Translations under genes and position numbers: made by a program
The notes under the pieces: model-generated
Databases searched by the model: none
Seen by the model: only the letters and a program-made list of their open reading frames with translations
Told to the model about the DNA's origin: nothing
Shown: positions 9,065-18,982 of the stretch, piece by piece
Position numbering within the stretch: position 1 is the first letter of the stretch
How the letters are laid out: every line of letters begins with the position of its first letter
DNA from: Clostridia bacterium
GTDB lineage: Bacteria > Bacillota > Clostridia > TANB77 > CAG-508
Length of the DNA stretch: 64,000 bases
Assembly: GCA_017626365.1 (NCBI GenBank)
Contig: JAGAIV010000040.1
Location: 62,001-126,000, forward strand
Direction of reading: 5' to 3'

Positions 9065-9100
9065 TTATGATATAATAACAAAAAGCATAGGAGAAGAAAT

Positions 9101-10027
9101 ATGGTAGAAAGCTTTTATTTTACATCCTCAACAGGAGATAAGTTATATGCAAAAAAGTGGAGAGATGAGGAGATAAAACAATATAGAGGAGTTGTGCAAT
9201 TGGTTCATGGGATGCAAGAACATATTGGTAGATATGATGAATTTGCAAATGTTCTTGCTGATAATGGATATATTGTTGTTGGTCATGACCATTTAGGGCA
9301 CGGAAGCAGTGTTAAGAATGAAGAAGATTTTGGGTATTTTGCAAAAAAAGATGGATGGAATAGACTTGCTGAGGATGTTCACATTTTACAAAATAAGGTA
9401 AGTAAAGAATATTTAGAATTACCATACATTATTTTTGGACATAGCATGGGGTCACTGGTCACAAGAACTTATTTAACAAAATACCAAGATAAATTAGCAG
9501 GAGTCATTCTTTCTGGAACAAGCGGACAAAAAGCGGGATTACTAGTAGGACAAGTTTTAACAAAATTGATTATGCTATTTAGAGGAGAACGATATCGTAG
9601 TAATTTATTAGAATACTTGGTTACTGGTTCATTTAATAAAAAATTTAAGCCAAACCGTACAAATGCTGATTGGACAACGAGAAATGAAGAAGAGGTTGAT
9701 AAATACCAAAAAGACCCCAAATGCGGTATAAATTTTACAGCAAATGGGTATTTAAATTTATTACAAGGAACTTATTACTTATCTAAACAAAAAAATATTG
9801 ACAAAACAATGAAAGTTCCAATTTTGCTTATTTCTGGCGATAAAGACCCTGTAGGTGGTATGGGAAAAGGTGTAATAAAGGTAACGCATATGTTAGAAAA
9901 AGCAGGATTAGAGAATGTAAAAATACGACTATTCAAAGATGCAAGACATGAGTTGCTAAATGAAACTAATAAAGATGAAGTATATTATGTGATTTTCAAT
10001 TGGTTAAATAAAATATTGGAGCAATAA
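9101..10027 (+). CDS. Alpha/beta hydrolase, monoacylglycerol lipase-like
   Basis: This 308-residue cytoplasmic protein has the serine aminopeptidase S33 / lysophospholipase pattern. LVHGMQEHIGRYD is the oxyanion-region HG motif, VGHDHLGHGSS follows, and the nucleophile elbow is FGHSMGS. The catalytic Asp is in SGDKDPVGG and the His in DARHELLNE. The family hydrolyses monoacylglycerols or lysophospholipids. It is a single gene with its own promoter-like region and no obvious operon partners. Confidence 0.9.
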   Translation: MVESFYFTSSTGDKLYAKKWRDEEIKQYRGVVQLVHGMQEHIGRYDEFANVLADNGYIVVGHDHLGHGSSVKNEEDFGYFAKKDGWNRLAEDVHILQNKVSKEYLELPYIIFGHSMGSLVTRTYLTKYQDKLAGVILSGTSGQKAGLLVGQVLTKLIMLFRGERYRSNLLEYLVTGSFNKKFKPNRTNADWTTRNEEEVDKYQKDPKCGINFTANGYLNLLQGTYYLSKQKNIDKTMKVPILLISGDKDPVGGMGKGVIKVTHMLEKAGLENVKIRLFKDARHELLNETNKDEVYYVIFNWLNKILEQ

Positions 10028-10098
10028 AGTTTTGTTCTAATACAAACCTCCTTTGAATACAATGTACAAAACAACGTATTCATAAGGGGGTCTTTCAT

Positions 10099-10368
10099 TT
10101 GGGAAAAATATACATAGAAGAGCGTGCAGTGAATTTAGCACAGTATATTATAGATAGTGGAGATACAGTAAGAGGAGCAGCAAAAAAATTTGGAATATCC
10201 AAAAGTACAGTGCACAAAGATGTTAGTGAAAGATTACAAAAGATAAACCCTGTTTTAGCGTTGGAGGTTAGAAAAATATTAGATGAAAATAAAGCAGAAA
10301 GACACATTCGAGGAGGGATGGCTACTAAACTAAAATATAGTCATGAAAAAGAGCAAAATGTAGGATAA
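10099..10368 (+). CDS. spoIIID: Sporulation transcription factor SpoIIID
   Basis: This 89-residue mother-cell DNA-binding protein is close to the family length. The helix-turn-helix reads TVRGAAKKFGISKSTVHKDV, and the ERL segment that follows is typical. SpoIIID switches sigma-E genes on or off and prepares sigma-K expression. I use the TTG start at 10099, since aaggggg lies eight to ten bases before it and the protein then begins GKIYIEERAVNLA as in homologues. A weak sigma-E-like box (gaatacaatg, about 10055) is upstream. A terminator begins at the stop codon. Confidence 0.95.
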   Translation: MGKIYIEERAVNLAQYIIDSGDTVRGAAKKFGISKSTVHKDVSERLQKINPVLALEVRKILDENKAERHIRGGMATKLKYSHEKEQNVG

Positions 10369-10398
10369 AAAATGCACATCGATTGATGTGCATTTTTA
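10367..10398 (+). terminator. Terminator after spoIIID
   Basis: aaaaaatgcacatc pairs with gatgtgcattttt around a short loop. Confidence 0.8.
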
Positions 10399-10403
10399 GT
10401 ATT

Positions 10404-10432
10404 CACCAAAACTTAAAATTCGACATAGAATA
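10404..10432 (+). promoter_or_regulatory. Candidate sigma-K promoter for yabG
   Basis: cACc at 10404-10407 and CATAGAATA at 10424-10432 are separated by 16 bases. This fits the sigma-K consensus mACm-N16-CATAnnnTA. yabG is a sigma-K gene in Bacillus. The match is by eye. Confidence 0.5.
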
Positions 10433-10467
10433 CAGTGGGGCTTATGTAATAGTTAAGAGGTGAGAAT

Positions 10468-11323
10468 ATGAGAAAAATAAAGAAGGGTGATATTGTAGGA
10501 AGAAAATCTTATGGAAAAGATATATTGTTTGTAGTAGAAAAAATTATTTATAGAAGAAATGATAAACCGGTTGCTATATTAAAAGGATTGATTATGAGAA
10601 TTGAGGCAGATGCTGATTTAGATGATTTGGTTATTATAGAAGCAAAACAAATAGAAAACAACATGAGAAGTTTGGAAAATAGAATAGAAGACAAAATAAA
10701 AAAATGTGCTAAAAATTCAAAACCAATTTTTGGGAGAAGATTAAAACAAGAAGATAGAGGAGAAGAAAATGGAAAAATACTACATTTAGATGGAGATAAA
10801 AGATATAGTGATAAATCTGCAAAATATTATAAGAAGCTAAATCTAAATGCTATTGTACGAAACATCCCAGAAAATAGGCAAGAATATGTTGTGTTTGATT
10901 TATTAAATCGATATCAACCAGATATATTAGTAATAACCGGACATGACCGGAATGATAAAAAACGGAACAGGATATAACGATATATATAATTACAGAAATT
11001 CTAAATATTTTATAAATACGGTAAAAGAAGCTAAGAAATGGGTAAATCAAACAGGAAAAGATTTAGTAATATTTGCAGGAGCCTGTCAAAGTTTCTATGA
11101 GGCACTGGTAGCAGCAGGAGCTAATTTTGCTTCATCACCAGCAAGAGTGTTAATTGATTTTATGGATCCTTTAATTGTAGCAGAAAAAGTAGCAACTACA
11201 GAAGATTATAAATACATTACGATTAATGATATAGCAGGAGAATTAAGAGATGGAACAAGAGGAATCAGCGGAATTGGCGCAAGAGGAAAAAGATATAAAA
11301 GAATTAAAAATATAAGCAAATAG
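10468..11323 (+). CDS. yabG: Sporulation-specific protease YabG (one +1 CGG shift)
   Basis: With a +1 skip at CGG 10948-10950 this is one protein of 284 residues, close to the roughly 290 of Bacillus YabG. YabG is a cysteine-type protease that trims coat and exosporium proteins late in sporulation. Before the shift comes KKGDIVGRKSYGKDILF and after it FAGACQSFYEALVAAGANFA, which carries conserved residues of the family. The junction reads VITGHDGMIKNGTGYND, as in homologues (TGHDG). Unshifted translation would end after eight codons and lose the second half. A candidate sigma-K promoter lies upstream and a hairpin follows. Confidence 0.9.
10948..10950 (+). other. CGG +1 frameshift site, yabG
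   Basis: Context gac-CGG-aat. Skipping C gives gac-gga-atg (Asp-Gly-Met). The shifted frame avoids a second in-phase CGG fifteen bases later. Confidence 0.85.
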
Positions 11324-11351
11324 GGCATTTGAGAACCTGCTCTATTTGCTC
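11316..11351 (+). terminator. Hairpin after yabG
   Basis: agcaaatag and ctatttgct are complementary around a loop. The T tract is weak (aatattttt a few bases later), so termination is likely but not certain. Confidence 0.5.
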
Positions 11352-11507
11352 GTAATATTTTTGTAATATTAATGACATTGAAATGTAACAAAAACCTGAA
11401 AAACATTGAAAACACTGAATGAATCGTCTGCGACAGGACCTTTCCTTTTTTGACATTTTACTACGGAGATGATATAATCAGCCCATAATAATAAAGTAGG
11501 TGATGGG

Positions 11508-11801
11508 ATGATTTACAAAGATGATTTTACCAGTTTAAAGACAGACATTGCAGAAAACATAGGACAAAAGATTATTGTAAAAGGTACCTTAGGAAGAAGC
11601 AAATATTTTGAAAAAGAAGCTACAATAGAAAAAGCCTATCCGAATCTATTTATAGTAAAATACGATGAAAGTGATAGAAATGTTACATATAGTTATACAG
11701 ATGTGCTAACAAGAACAGTAGAAGTGAAACTGTTTGATGGAGAAAATTTTAACCCAATTATTCCACCACCAGTAGAAACAAAAAAGCATAAAAGTTTATA
11801 A
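11508..11801 (+). CDS. veg: Veg family protein
   Basis: This 97-residue protein has the Veg signature: DIAENIGQKIIVKGTLGR near the start and SYTDVLTRTVEV near the end. Veg is a small conserved Firmicutes protein linked to biofilm matrix gene control in Bacillus; its biochemical role is unclear. The ATG has a weak RBS (aggtgatggg). It stands between yabG and the sipL-like gene, the yabG-veg order known from Bacillus. A terminator follows. Confidence 0.9.
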   Translation: MIYKDDFTSLKTDIAENIGQKIIVKGTLGRSKYFEKEATIEKAYPNLFIVKYDESDRNVTYSYTDVLTRTVEVKLFDGENFNPIIPPPVETKKHKSL

Positions 11802-11807
11802 TTTATA

Positions 11808-11839
11808 TAAAAATTCCTAGAAAATAGGAATTTTTTTTT
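11808..11839 (+). terminator. Terminator after veg
   Basis: aaaaattcctag and ataggaattttttttt form a stem ending in a long T run. Confidence 0.8.
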
Positions 11840-11891
11840 GTCCCTTTCATATATATTACATATAAATTAAATCAGAAAGAGGGGGAAAAGC

Positions 11892-13445
11892 ATGCAAGTT
11901 GATATGACGAAGGAGAGTCTTTGTATCAATAAAATAGTAGGACAAAAGACAGAGAACATCATGGTAGAAGGTGATATGATTGTACCAGATGTAAAACCAG
12001 ATATTTTAAATACGATTAGTACAACTGGCCAAGTGTGTATATACAAAAAAGAAGTATTAGAGGGCAAAATAAGAATTGATGGTGAGGTAGAAGTATATGT
12101 TATTTATCTTGCAGACAATGAAAATGAAGAAACGAGAAGTTTAAATACATCGCTGGATTTTACTCAAATCATTGATTTCGAAAATTGTAGTAATGGAATG
12201 AGCTTAGATGAAAATATATCTATTAATAATTTGGAATGTAGAATTTTAAATGGAAGAAAAATAAGTGTAAAGGCTTCTTTACAATTTGAAGGAACTTTAT
12301 ATTCTAATGAGACAGTTGAAATATTAAAGCAAGTAAATAATTTACAAGATGTACAATCATTAGAAAAAAATCTGATGGTTAATTCTTTAGTAGGAGAAGG
12401 CTGTGCTAAGGCTTATGCAAAAGATACAATTATGATAGATAATATTGACAATCTAGCAGAAATTTTAAAAACAGATTTATCAATAAAAAACAAAGACATT
12501 AAAATTAGTTATAATAAGGTATTAGCAAAAGCTGATGTATGTGTAAAGATGTTATATTTAACAGAAGATAATCGTATTAAACTAGTGGAAAGTACAATTC
12601 CAGTTATGGGATTTGTTGATATAGAAAATGTGGCTGAAGATGATGTTTGTGATATGAAATATCAATTAAAAAATATGCTGGTAAAACCAAATTCGGCTGA
12701 AGAACATTCTATATATGTAGAGGCTCAAATAGAATTATCTGCAAGAGTATATCAAAGTAAAGAAATAAAGGTAATTGGAGATTTATATAGTCCAAGTGAA
12801 TTTTTAACATTTAATCAGAGATGTATTAATACAATGTCAGATAAAAGCTGTATGAAAAGTGTTTGCAATATAAGAGAAAAAATGGCAATTCCAGAAATAG
12901 GTGGAAATCAAATTTATGATGTAGAAGCAAGACCAGTCATTATAGAAAGAACGATAGCAAATTCAAAGGTGATGTTTCAAGGAGAGTTAAATCTTAAATT
13001 TCTTTATGCTACCAATCAAACTTGTGGAGTTGGCATAAAAGAAATGAAACTTCCATTTGAATATAATGTTGAAGTTCCAAATGTTACAGTAAGTACAAAT
13101 ATTAGTACAGAAATTGAAGTAGCAAGTCAAGATTTCATTGTAGGAACAGATGGCATGATAGAAGGAAGAGTTGACTTAGAATTTTCACTAAATATTTCAA
13201 ATACTCTTCAAATTAATATTATTGATGAAGTAAGTATTGATGAAACAAGAAACAAAGAAATATTTAGTATCATAATTTACTTTGTAAAGCCAGGAGATAC
13301 TTTATGGAATATTGCAAAACGATTCGGAAGTACAGTATCTGATATTGTAAGAGTAAATAACATTGAAGATGAAAATAAAATCTATCCAGGGCAACAATTA
13401 TTTATTCCAAAATATGTATACACAAAACGAGAGCAAACAGCATAA
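11892..13445 (+). CDS. sipL: SipL-like spore coat morphogenesis protein (DUF3794 + LysM)
   Basis: This is a 517-residue protein with repeated DUF3794 modules, one at the N-terminus with the motif EGDMIVPDVKPDIL and further copies through about residue 440. A C-terminal LysM domain follows (VKPGDTLWNIAKRFGS ... GQQLFIPK, about 462-508). This layout is that of clostridial SipL, the functional counterpart of SpoVID that binds SpoIVA and fixes the coat to the forespore. The LysM domain may contact cortex or lipid II. RBS agaggggg is strong. No in-phase CGG is present. Confidence 0.85.
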   Translation: MQVDMTKESLCINKIVGQKTENIMVEGDMIVPDVKPDILNTISTTGQVCIYKKEVLEGKIRIDGEVEVYVIYLADNENEETRSLNTSLDFTQIIDFENCSNGMSLDENISINNLECRILNGRKISVKASLQFEGTLYSNETVEILKQVNNLQDVQSLEKNLMVNSLVGEGCAKAYAKDTIMIDNIDNLAEILKTDLSIKNKDIKISYNKVLAKADVCVKMLYLTEDNRIKLVESTIPVMGFVDIENVAEDDVCDMKYQLKNMLVKPNSAEEHSIYVEAQIELSARVYQSKEIKVIGDLYSPSEFLTFNQRCINTMSDKSCMKSVCNIREKMAIPEIGGNQIYDVEARPVIIERTIANSKVMFQGELNLKFLYATNQTCGVGIKEMKLPFEYNVEVPNVTVSTNISTEIEVASQDFIVGTDGMIEGRVDLEFSLNISNTLQINIIDEVSIDETRNKEIFSIIIYFVKPGDTLWNIAKRFGSTVSDIVRVNNIEDENKIYPGQQLFIPKYVYTKREQTA

Positions 13446-13460
13446 AATGTAAATAAGCAA

Positions 13461-13496
13461 AATGACCAAAAGAAATTAGTTCTTTTGGTCATTTTT
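13461..13496 (+). terminator. Terminator after sipL-like gene
   Basis: aatgaccaaaaga pairs with tcttttggtcatt around aattagt, followed by ttttt. Confidence 0.8.
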
Positions 13497-13513
13497 ACAA
13501 AAGGAATGATTAT

Positions 13514-14230
13514 ATGGATAGTATTTATAGAAGAAAACAAATACGCTTACCTAAAATTATGTTTCAGAAGTTTGGAAAAATGGAACCGAAGAAAAGAAAA
13601 AAAATTTGCAAATTTTTTGTGATTATTCTAATTATGTTTATTACTTTCTATAGCATATTTTGTTCGATAGGACCAATTTTAGATGCCCTATGTAAAGACA
13701 AAGCAAAAGCAGTAGCAACCATTATTTGCAATGAAGAATCTACTAAAATTATAAGTAATTATCAATATGAAGATTTAATTACCATTCACCGTGATAATGA
13801 TAATAACATCACTATGATACAGTCTAATATTACACCAATCAATTACATTATTTCAGACGTGGGAGAAAAAATACAAAAAAGAATTGATGAAACAAAAAGT
13901 GAAAAAATACATATTAATCTAGGAAGCTTTACAGGAAGCAAAATACTTTCTGGAATAGGTCCGAATATTCCAATAAAATTGTCACTTATAGGAAATGTAG
14001 AAACCGATTTAAGAAGTGAGTTTAAAGCACAAGGAATTAACCAAACTATTCATAGAATTTATTTACAAGTAGATTGTAAAGTAAGTATATTAACTCCATA
14101 TAACATCACACAAGAGAACATATCAAACCAAGTATTAATTGCAGAAAATATTATTGTAGGAAAAATACCGGAAGCATATTATAATCTACAAGGGTTAAGC
14201 AAAGAAAATGCTATAGATGTTGTGCAATAA
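13514..14230 (+). CDS. yunB: Sporulation protein YunB-like
   Basis: This 238-residue protein is close to YunB length. A basic N-terminus precedes one membrane helix (about residues 33-58, IILIMFITFYSIF), then comes an outside domain with the family segments NLGSFTGSKILSGIGPNIPI and HRIYLQVDCKVSILTPY. YunB is a mother-cell sigma-E product needed for normal spore formation in Bacillus; its mechanism is not defined. It follows the sipL-like gene, supporting a spore gene cluster. Confidence 0.85.
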   Translation: MDSIYRRKQIRLPKIMFQKFGKMEPKKRKKICKFFVIILIMFITFYSIFCSIGPILDALCKDKAKAVATIICNEESTKIISNYQYEDLITIHRDNDNNITMIQSNITPINYIISDVGEKIQKRIDETKSEKIHINLGSFTGSKILSGIGPNIPIKLSLIGNVETDLRSEFKAQGINQTIHRIYLQVDCKVSILTPYNITQENISNQVLIAENIIVGKIPEAYYNLQGLSKENAIDVVQ

Positions 14231-14442
14231 TATCAAAATAAACGAAACATGTTAACACAAAAAATAGCAGATGTATACAGAATACAAATTTTAATGAAAA
14301 ACAAATTGCACAATTTCTATACAAATGAAATTTTACCAATTACCAAAAATGTATTGCTATTTTTTAAAAGGTGTAATATAATTGTAATGAATTTGTAACA
14401 AACAGGCAATAATAAATAAAATAAGCAGAAAGGAAGATAGCA

Positions 14443-15447
14443 ATGTTTGGTTTTGGACAAGATATAGGAATCGATTTAGGAACAGCAACAGTGATTGCTT
14501 ATGTTAAAGGAAAAGGAATTGTACTAAGAGAACCATCTGTAGTAGCAATTGATAATAGAACCAAAGATGTTTTAGCAGTAGGACAAGAAGCAAGAAGAAT
14601 GCTTGGAAGAACACCGGGAAATATTGTAGCAACAAGACCTTTAAAAGATGGTGTTATTTCTGATTATACAGTAACGGAAAAAATGTTAAAACATTTTATT
14701 AATAAAGTATGCGGTAAATTTATTTTTGCACCAAGAATTATGATTTGTATCCCATCACAAGTAACAGAAGTAGAAAGAAAAGCTGTTATTGATGCAGCAT
14801 CACAAGCTGGTGCAAGAAGGGTATATTTGATTGAAGAACCAATTGCAGCAGCAATTGGTGCAGGAATTGACATATCAAAACCTTGTGGAAATATGATTGT
14901 AGATATTGGTGGAGGAACAACAGATGTTGCTGTTATTTCATTAGGAGGAAGTGTTGTTAGTACTTCTTTAAAAGTGGCAGGAGACAAATTCGATGAAGCA
15001 ATTGTAAAATATGTTAAGAAAAAGCATAATGTAATGATAGGTGAAAGAACGGCAGAAGATTTAAAAGTAAACATTGGTTGTGTATATCCTAAAATTCAAG
15101 ATATGGAAATGGATATAAGAGGAAGAGATTTAACAACAGGTCTTCCAAAAACCATTACTGTATATTCAAGTGAAATGATGGAAGCATTAACCGAACCTGC
15201 TATGATGATTGTAGACGCTGTTCATTCTGTTTTAGAAAGAACGCCACCAGAGCTTGCATCAGATATTAGTGACAAAGGAATCTATATGACAGGTGGAGGA
15301 TGCTTAGTAGATGGACTTGATAAGTTATTACAAGAAAAAACAGGAATTAATGTTATGATTGCACAAGATGCAATATCCTGTGTTGCATTAGGAACAGGAA
15401 AAGCACTTGATAATTTAGATTCATTAGATGGCAAAACAAGATTATAA
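14443..15447 (+). CDS. mreB: Rod shape-determining protein MreB/Mbl family
   Basis: This actin-like filament protein of 334 residues is full length. Phosphate-1 is GIDLGTATVIAYVKGKG, the adenosine-side motif is VDIGGGTTDVAVIS, and MTGGGCLVDGL matches the C-terminal nucleotide loop. MreB guides lateral wall synthesis under the membrane. It has RBS gaaaggaag and a terminator directly behind. mreC and mreD are not adjacent, so this may be a stand-alone Mbl/MreB copy. Confidence 0.95.
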   Translation: MFGFGQDIGIDLGTATVIAYVKGKGIVLREPSVVAIDNRTKDVLAVGQEARRMLGRTPGNIVATRPLKDGVISDYTVTEKMLKHFINKVCGKFIFAPRIMICIPSQVTEVERKAVIDAASQAGARRVYLIEEPIAAAIGAGIDISKPCGNMIVDIGGGTTDVAVISLGGSVVSTSLKVAGDKFDEAIVKYVKKKHNVMIGERTAEDLKVNIGCVYPKIQDMEMDIRGRDLTTGLPKTITVYSSEMMEALTEPAMMIVDAVHSVLERTPPELASDISDKGIYMTGGGCLVDGLDKLLQEKTGINVMIAQDAISCVALGTGKALDNLDSLDGKTRL

Positions 15448-15451
15448 GAAA

Positions 15452-15478
15452 ATTGGGTAGATTTAGAATCTACCCAAT
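15452..15478 (+). terminator. Hairpin after mreB
   Basis: attgggtagatt and aatctacccaat form a perfect stem; the T run after it is short. Confidence 0.6.
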
Positions 15479-15499
15479 ATTAATAGGGAGAAGAAATAA

Positions 15500-16798
15500 A
15501 TGGAGAAAAAAACAGTAGCATTTTATACACTTGGATGTAAAGTAAATCAATACGAAACAAATGCGATGAAGCAGAAGTTTATACAAGAAGATTATGAGAT
15601 TGTAGATTTTGAAGATAGTGCAGATGTATATGTTGTAAATACATGTACAGTAACGAATATGTCAGATAGAAAATCAAGACAGATAATAAGAAGAGCAAAA
15701 GAAAAAAATTCGAATGCAATATTAGTAGTAGTTGGATGCTATGCACAAGTAGCAAAAGACGAATTGGAAAAAATAGATGAAGTAGATATTGTTCTTGGTA
15801 ACCAAGAAAAGAAAGATATTATTTCTTACATAAAAGAATATGAAAATGAAAAAATGGAGAGCATATCAGATGTCTTATATGAAAAAGAATTCGCAGAATT
15901 TGGACAGACAACCTATACAGATAAAACAAGAGCTGTAATTAAAGTGCAGGATGGATGTGACAGATTTTGCTCTTATTGCATTATACCATATGCAAGAGGA
16001 AGAGTAAGAAGTAGAAAATCACAAGAAGTTGTTTCAGAAATAGAAAAAATTGCAGAACAAGGAATAAAAGAAGTAGTTATTACAGGAATTCATTTAGCAT
16101 CTTATGGAAAAGACTTTAAACCACATATTCCTTTATTAGAGTTATTAAAACAGATTAATGAGATTCAAGGAATCGAAAGAATTCGATTAGGTTCATTAGA
16201 ACCAACATTAATGCAAAAAGAATTTATAGAAGAATTAGTCAAACTAGAAAAAGTATGTAATCATTTTCATTTATCTTTACAAAGTGGATGTGATGAAACG
16301 CTACAAAGAATGAACAGAAGATATACAGTAGAAGAGTTTGAAAAGGGAATTGAACTCATTCGAAAAAATTATCCGAATATATCTTTAACGACAGATATTA
16401 TTGTGGGATTTCCAGGAGAGACAAAAGAAGAATTTGCTAAAACATACGAATTCTTAAAAAGAATTGACTTTTACAAAATGCATGTATTCAAATATTCTCC
16501 AAGGAAAGGAACCAAAGCGGCAGTGATGCCAAATCAAATACCAGGAGAAATAAAAGAAGAAAGAAGTAGAAAATTAATAGAACTTTCAAACAAAAATCAA
16601 GAAATGCAAAACAAAAAATATATTGGAAAAGAATTAGAAGTGTTATTTGAAGAGCAAGATGGAGAATATATAAAAGGACATACAACAAATTACATAATGG
16701 TATATGTTAAAACAAATGATATAACAATAGAAAATACAATAAGAAAAGTAAGAATAACAGAAATAATAGAAGAAAATTTAGTGGGAATTATAAAATAA
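15500..16798 (+). CDS. mtaB: tRNA threonylcarbamoyladenosine methylthiotransferase MtaB
   Basis: This 432-residue radical-SAM methylthiotransferase converts t6A37 to ms2t6A37 in tRNAs. The N-terminal UPF0004 domain starts FYTLGCKVNQYETNAM and includes NTCTVTNMSDRKSRQ. The radical-SAM cluster is CDRFCSYCIIPYARG (CxxxCxxC), and a C-terminal TRAM-like region lies at about 365-430. The Cys pattern is intact. It has its own RBS after the mreB hairpin. Full length for the family. Confidence 0.95.
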   Translation: MEKKTVAFYTLGCKVNQYETNAMKQKFIQEDYEIVDFEDSADVYVVNTCTVTNMSDRKSRQIIRRAKEKNSNAILVVVGCYAQVAKDELEKIDEVDIVLGNQEKKDIISYIKEYENEKMESISDVLYEKEFAEFGQTTYTDKTRAVIKVQDGCDRFCSYCIIPYARGRVRSRKSQEVVSEIEKIAEQGIKEVVITGIHLASYGKDFKPHIPLLELLKQINEIQGIERIRLGSLEPTLMQKEFIEELVKLEKVCNHFHLSLQSGCDETLQRMNRRYTVEEFEKGIELIRKNYPNISLTTDIIVGFPGETKEEFAKTYEFLKRIDFYKMHVFKYSPRKGTKAAVMPNQIPGEIKEERSRKLIELSNKNQEMQNKKYIGKELEVLFEEQDGEYIKGHTTNYIMVYVKTNDITIENTIRKVRITEIIEENLVGIIK

Positions 16799-16966
16799 TG
16801 ATTGCTAAGAATTACGGAATGTCACCTTTTTAAATAGTAATAAAAATGTAATATTTTTGTAACGAACATTTAATAATAAAAAACGGAGCATTCTATTGAT
16901 TTAAAGAGAATTATGTAGTATAAATAACTTGACGAAAATAATAAAAATACAAAGGAGGAAATAAAT

Positions 16967-17212
16967 ATGAGCGAGAAAATAATGGGTGGAGTAGAGAATG
17001 ATTTTGTATCAGAAGCATCATTACCAGCAAAAGTTGGATTCTGGCCAAAAGTGAAAGCATTTTTATTTCAAGAAATAAAAGTTGAGTTAACACCAGCACA
17101 ACAAAAATTTGAAGATGATTTAAATGATTTCTTACATTTAGAAATTACATGGCAAGATTTCAAAGATTTCTTATTCCAAGAAGTTACATTTGGTAAAAAG
17201 AAAAATAAATAA
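16967..17212 (+). CDS. Small hypothetical protein with repeated FLFQE motif
   Basis: This is an 81-residue protein I cannot assign. The strong RBS aaaggaggaa and a private terminator suggest it is really expressed. The sequence has two copies of a short motif, KAFLFQEIKVE and KDFLFQEVTFG, separated by an acidic amphipathic helix (about 45-62), and ends in a basic tail. There is no membrane helix, signal or Cys. The aromatic amphipathic motif could bind a membrane surface or a partner protein (inference). Confidence 0.7.
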   Translation: MSEKIMGGVENDFVSEASLPAKVGFWPKVKAFLFQEIKVELTPAQQKFEDDLNDFLHLEITWQDFKDFLFQEVTFGKKKNK

Positions 17213-17223
17213 GTCAAAAGTAT

Positions 17224-17281
17224 AACGGAGCTTAGATTTTTTAAATAAAGATTATTTAGAAAATCTAAGTTCCGTTTTTTT
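17224..17281 (+). terminator. Terminator after small hypothetical protein
   Basis: aacggagcttagatttt and aaaatctaagttccgtt form a long stem with one mismatch, followed by a T run. Confidence 0.8.
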
Positions 17282-17405
17282 ATGGGAATGACTTGACAGG
17301 TTAACCAAATACATATAAAATAGAAGAGTAGGTTTAATATATTATAAAAAAAGAAAATTATATATATTAGAACATTGAAAATTTAATAGAAAGAGGTGTA
17401 AGATT

Positions 17406-18947
17406 ATGGAAATAATAATCGTTATCGCCACTGTTCTAATCTCAGCTATAGTATTTATACCAGTTGGTGTAGGTATTCGTAAAAAAATAGCTGAATCTAA
17501 AATCAAAGGTGCAGAAAATGAAGCAAAAAAGATATTAGAACTTGCAAATAAGGAAGCAGAAAATAAGAAAAAAGAAGAAATTTTTAAAGCAAAAGAGCAA
17601 ATTATGCAAGAAAGGCAAGACTTAGAGCAAGAGATTAGAGAAAGAAGAGGCGAAATTCAAAAACAAGAATCAAGAATGATACAAAAGGAAGAAAACCTAG
17701 ATAGAAAAGAAGAAGCATTAGAAAAAAAGGAAAGAGAAACAGACCTTAAATATCAACAATTAGATGAAAAAGAAAAACAACTAGAAGATGCAATACAAGA
17801 ACAAATCGAAAAGCTTCAAAAAATAGCTGGGTTATCAGCAGAAGAAGCAAAAAAGATTTTACTATCTGAAGTAGAAAAACAAATAAAACAAGAAAAAGCA
17901 GCTATCATTCGTGAAGAAGAAGCAAAGGCAAAAGAAGAATCTACAAAAAAAGCAAAAGAGCTTTTAACATATGCTGTTCAAAAATGCGCAGCAGACCATA
18001 CATCTGAAACGACAGTTTCAATAGTAAACCTTCCTAATGATGATATGAAAGGTAGAATTATTGGTAGAGAAGGAAGAAACATTAAAGCAATTGAAAATTT
18101 AACTGGTATTGATTTAATTATAGATGATACACCAGAAGCTGTTATCTTATCTGGATTTGATCCACTAAGAAGAGAAGTTGCTAAAATTGCACTAGAAAAA
18201 TTAATTGAAGATGGAAGAATTCATCCAGCTAAAATTGAAGAAATGGTAGAAAAAGCAAAAGAAGAGGTACAAGCTATTATTAAAGCAGAAGGTGAAAGAG
18301 CAACTTTAGAAACCGGTGTTATGGGACTAAATCCAGAATTAATTATGCTACTTGGAAAATTAAAATATAGAACAAGTTATGGACAAAATGTATTAAATCA
18401 CTCAATTGAAGTTTCAAATTTAGCAAGAATTATGGCAGATGAATTGGGATTAGATACAAAACGTGCAAGAAGAGCAGGTTTATTACATGATATTGGAAAA
18501 GCATTAGACCATGATATGGAAGGAACACACGTAGAAATTGGTGTGGATATTTTGAAAAAATATAAAGAAAATCCATTAGTTATAAATGCAGTACAAGCTC
18601 ACCATGGAGATGTAGAACCTGAAACTTTAGAAGCAGTTCTAGTACAAGCAGCAGATGCGATTAGTGCGTCACGTCCAGGTGCAAGAAGAGAAACTCTAGA
18701 AGCATACATCAAACGTTTAGAGCAATTAGAAGAAATTGCAGATTCATTTGAAGGAGTAGATAAATCATTTGCAATTCAAGCAGGTAGAGAAATTCGTATT
18801 ATTGTAAAACCTGAAAAAATTTCAGACGCAGATATGACACTACTTGCAAGAGATGTTGCAAAAAAAGTAGAAGATGAAATGGATTATCCAGGACAAATTA
18901 AAGTAAATGTGATTCGTGAATCAAGAGCAATTGAATATGCTAAATAA
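17406..18947 (+). CDS. rny: Ribonuclease Y
   Basis: This 513-residue protein is full length for RNase Y, the membrane-anchored endonuclease that starts mRNA decay in Firmicutes. It has an N-terminal membrane helix (about 3-23), a long charged coiled coil (about 28-195), and a KH domain with [15 protein letters not shown]. The HD domain reads [12 protein letters not shown] ... [18 protein letters not shown], with both metal-binding His-Asp elements. The next forward gene is ymdB, a common rny partner, though here a reverse gene and terminator lie between them. Confidence 0.96.
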   Translation: MEIIIVIATVLISAIVFIPVGVGIRKKIAESKIKGAENEAKKILELANKEAENKKKEEIFKAKEQIMQERQDLEQEIRERRGEIQKQESRMIQKEENLDRKEEALEKKERETDLKYQQLDEKEKQLEDAIQEQIEKLQKIAGLSAEEAKKILLSEVEKQIKQEKAAIIREEEAKAKEESTKKAKELLTYAVQKCAADHTSETTVSIVNLPNDDMKGRIIGREGRNIKAIENLTGIDLIIDDTPEAVILSGFDPLRREVAKIALEKLIEDGRIHPAKIEEMVEKAKEEVQAIIKAEGERATLETGVMGLNPELIMLLGKLKYRTSYGQNVLNHSIEVSNLARIMADELGLDTKRARRAGLLHDIGKALDHDMEGTHVEIGVDILKKYKENPLVINAVQAHHGDVEPETLEAVLVQAADAISASRPGARRETLEAYIKRLEQLEEIADSFEGVDKSFAIQAGREIRIIVKPEKISDADMTLLARDVAKKVEDEMDYPGQIKVNVIRESRAIEYAK

Positions 18948-18981
18948 AAAAGAGCTAGCACAAAGTGCTGGCTCTTTTTTT
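18946..18981. terminator. Terminator after rny (possibly bidirectional)
   Basis: aaaaaagagctagcac and gtgctggctcttttttt form a stem with one G-U pair; it also abuts the end of the reverse gene at 18983. Confidence 0.8.
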
Positions 18982-18982
18982 G

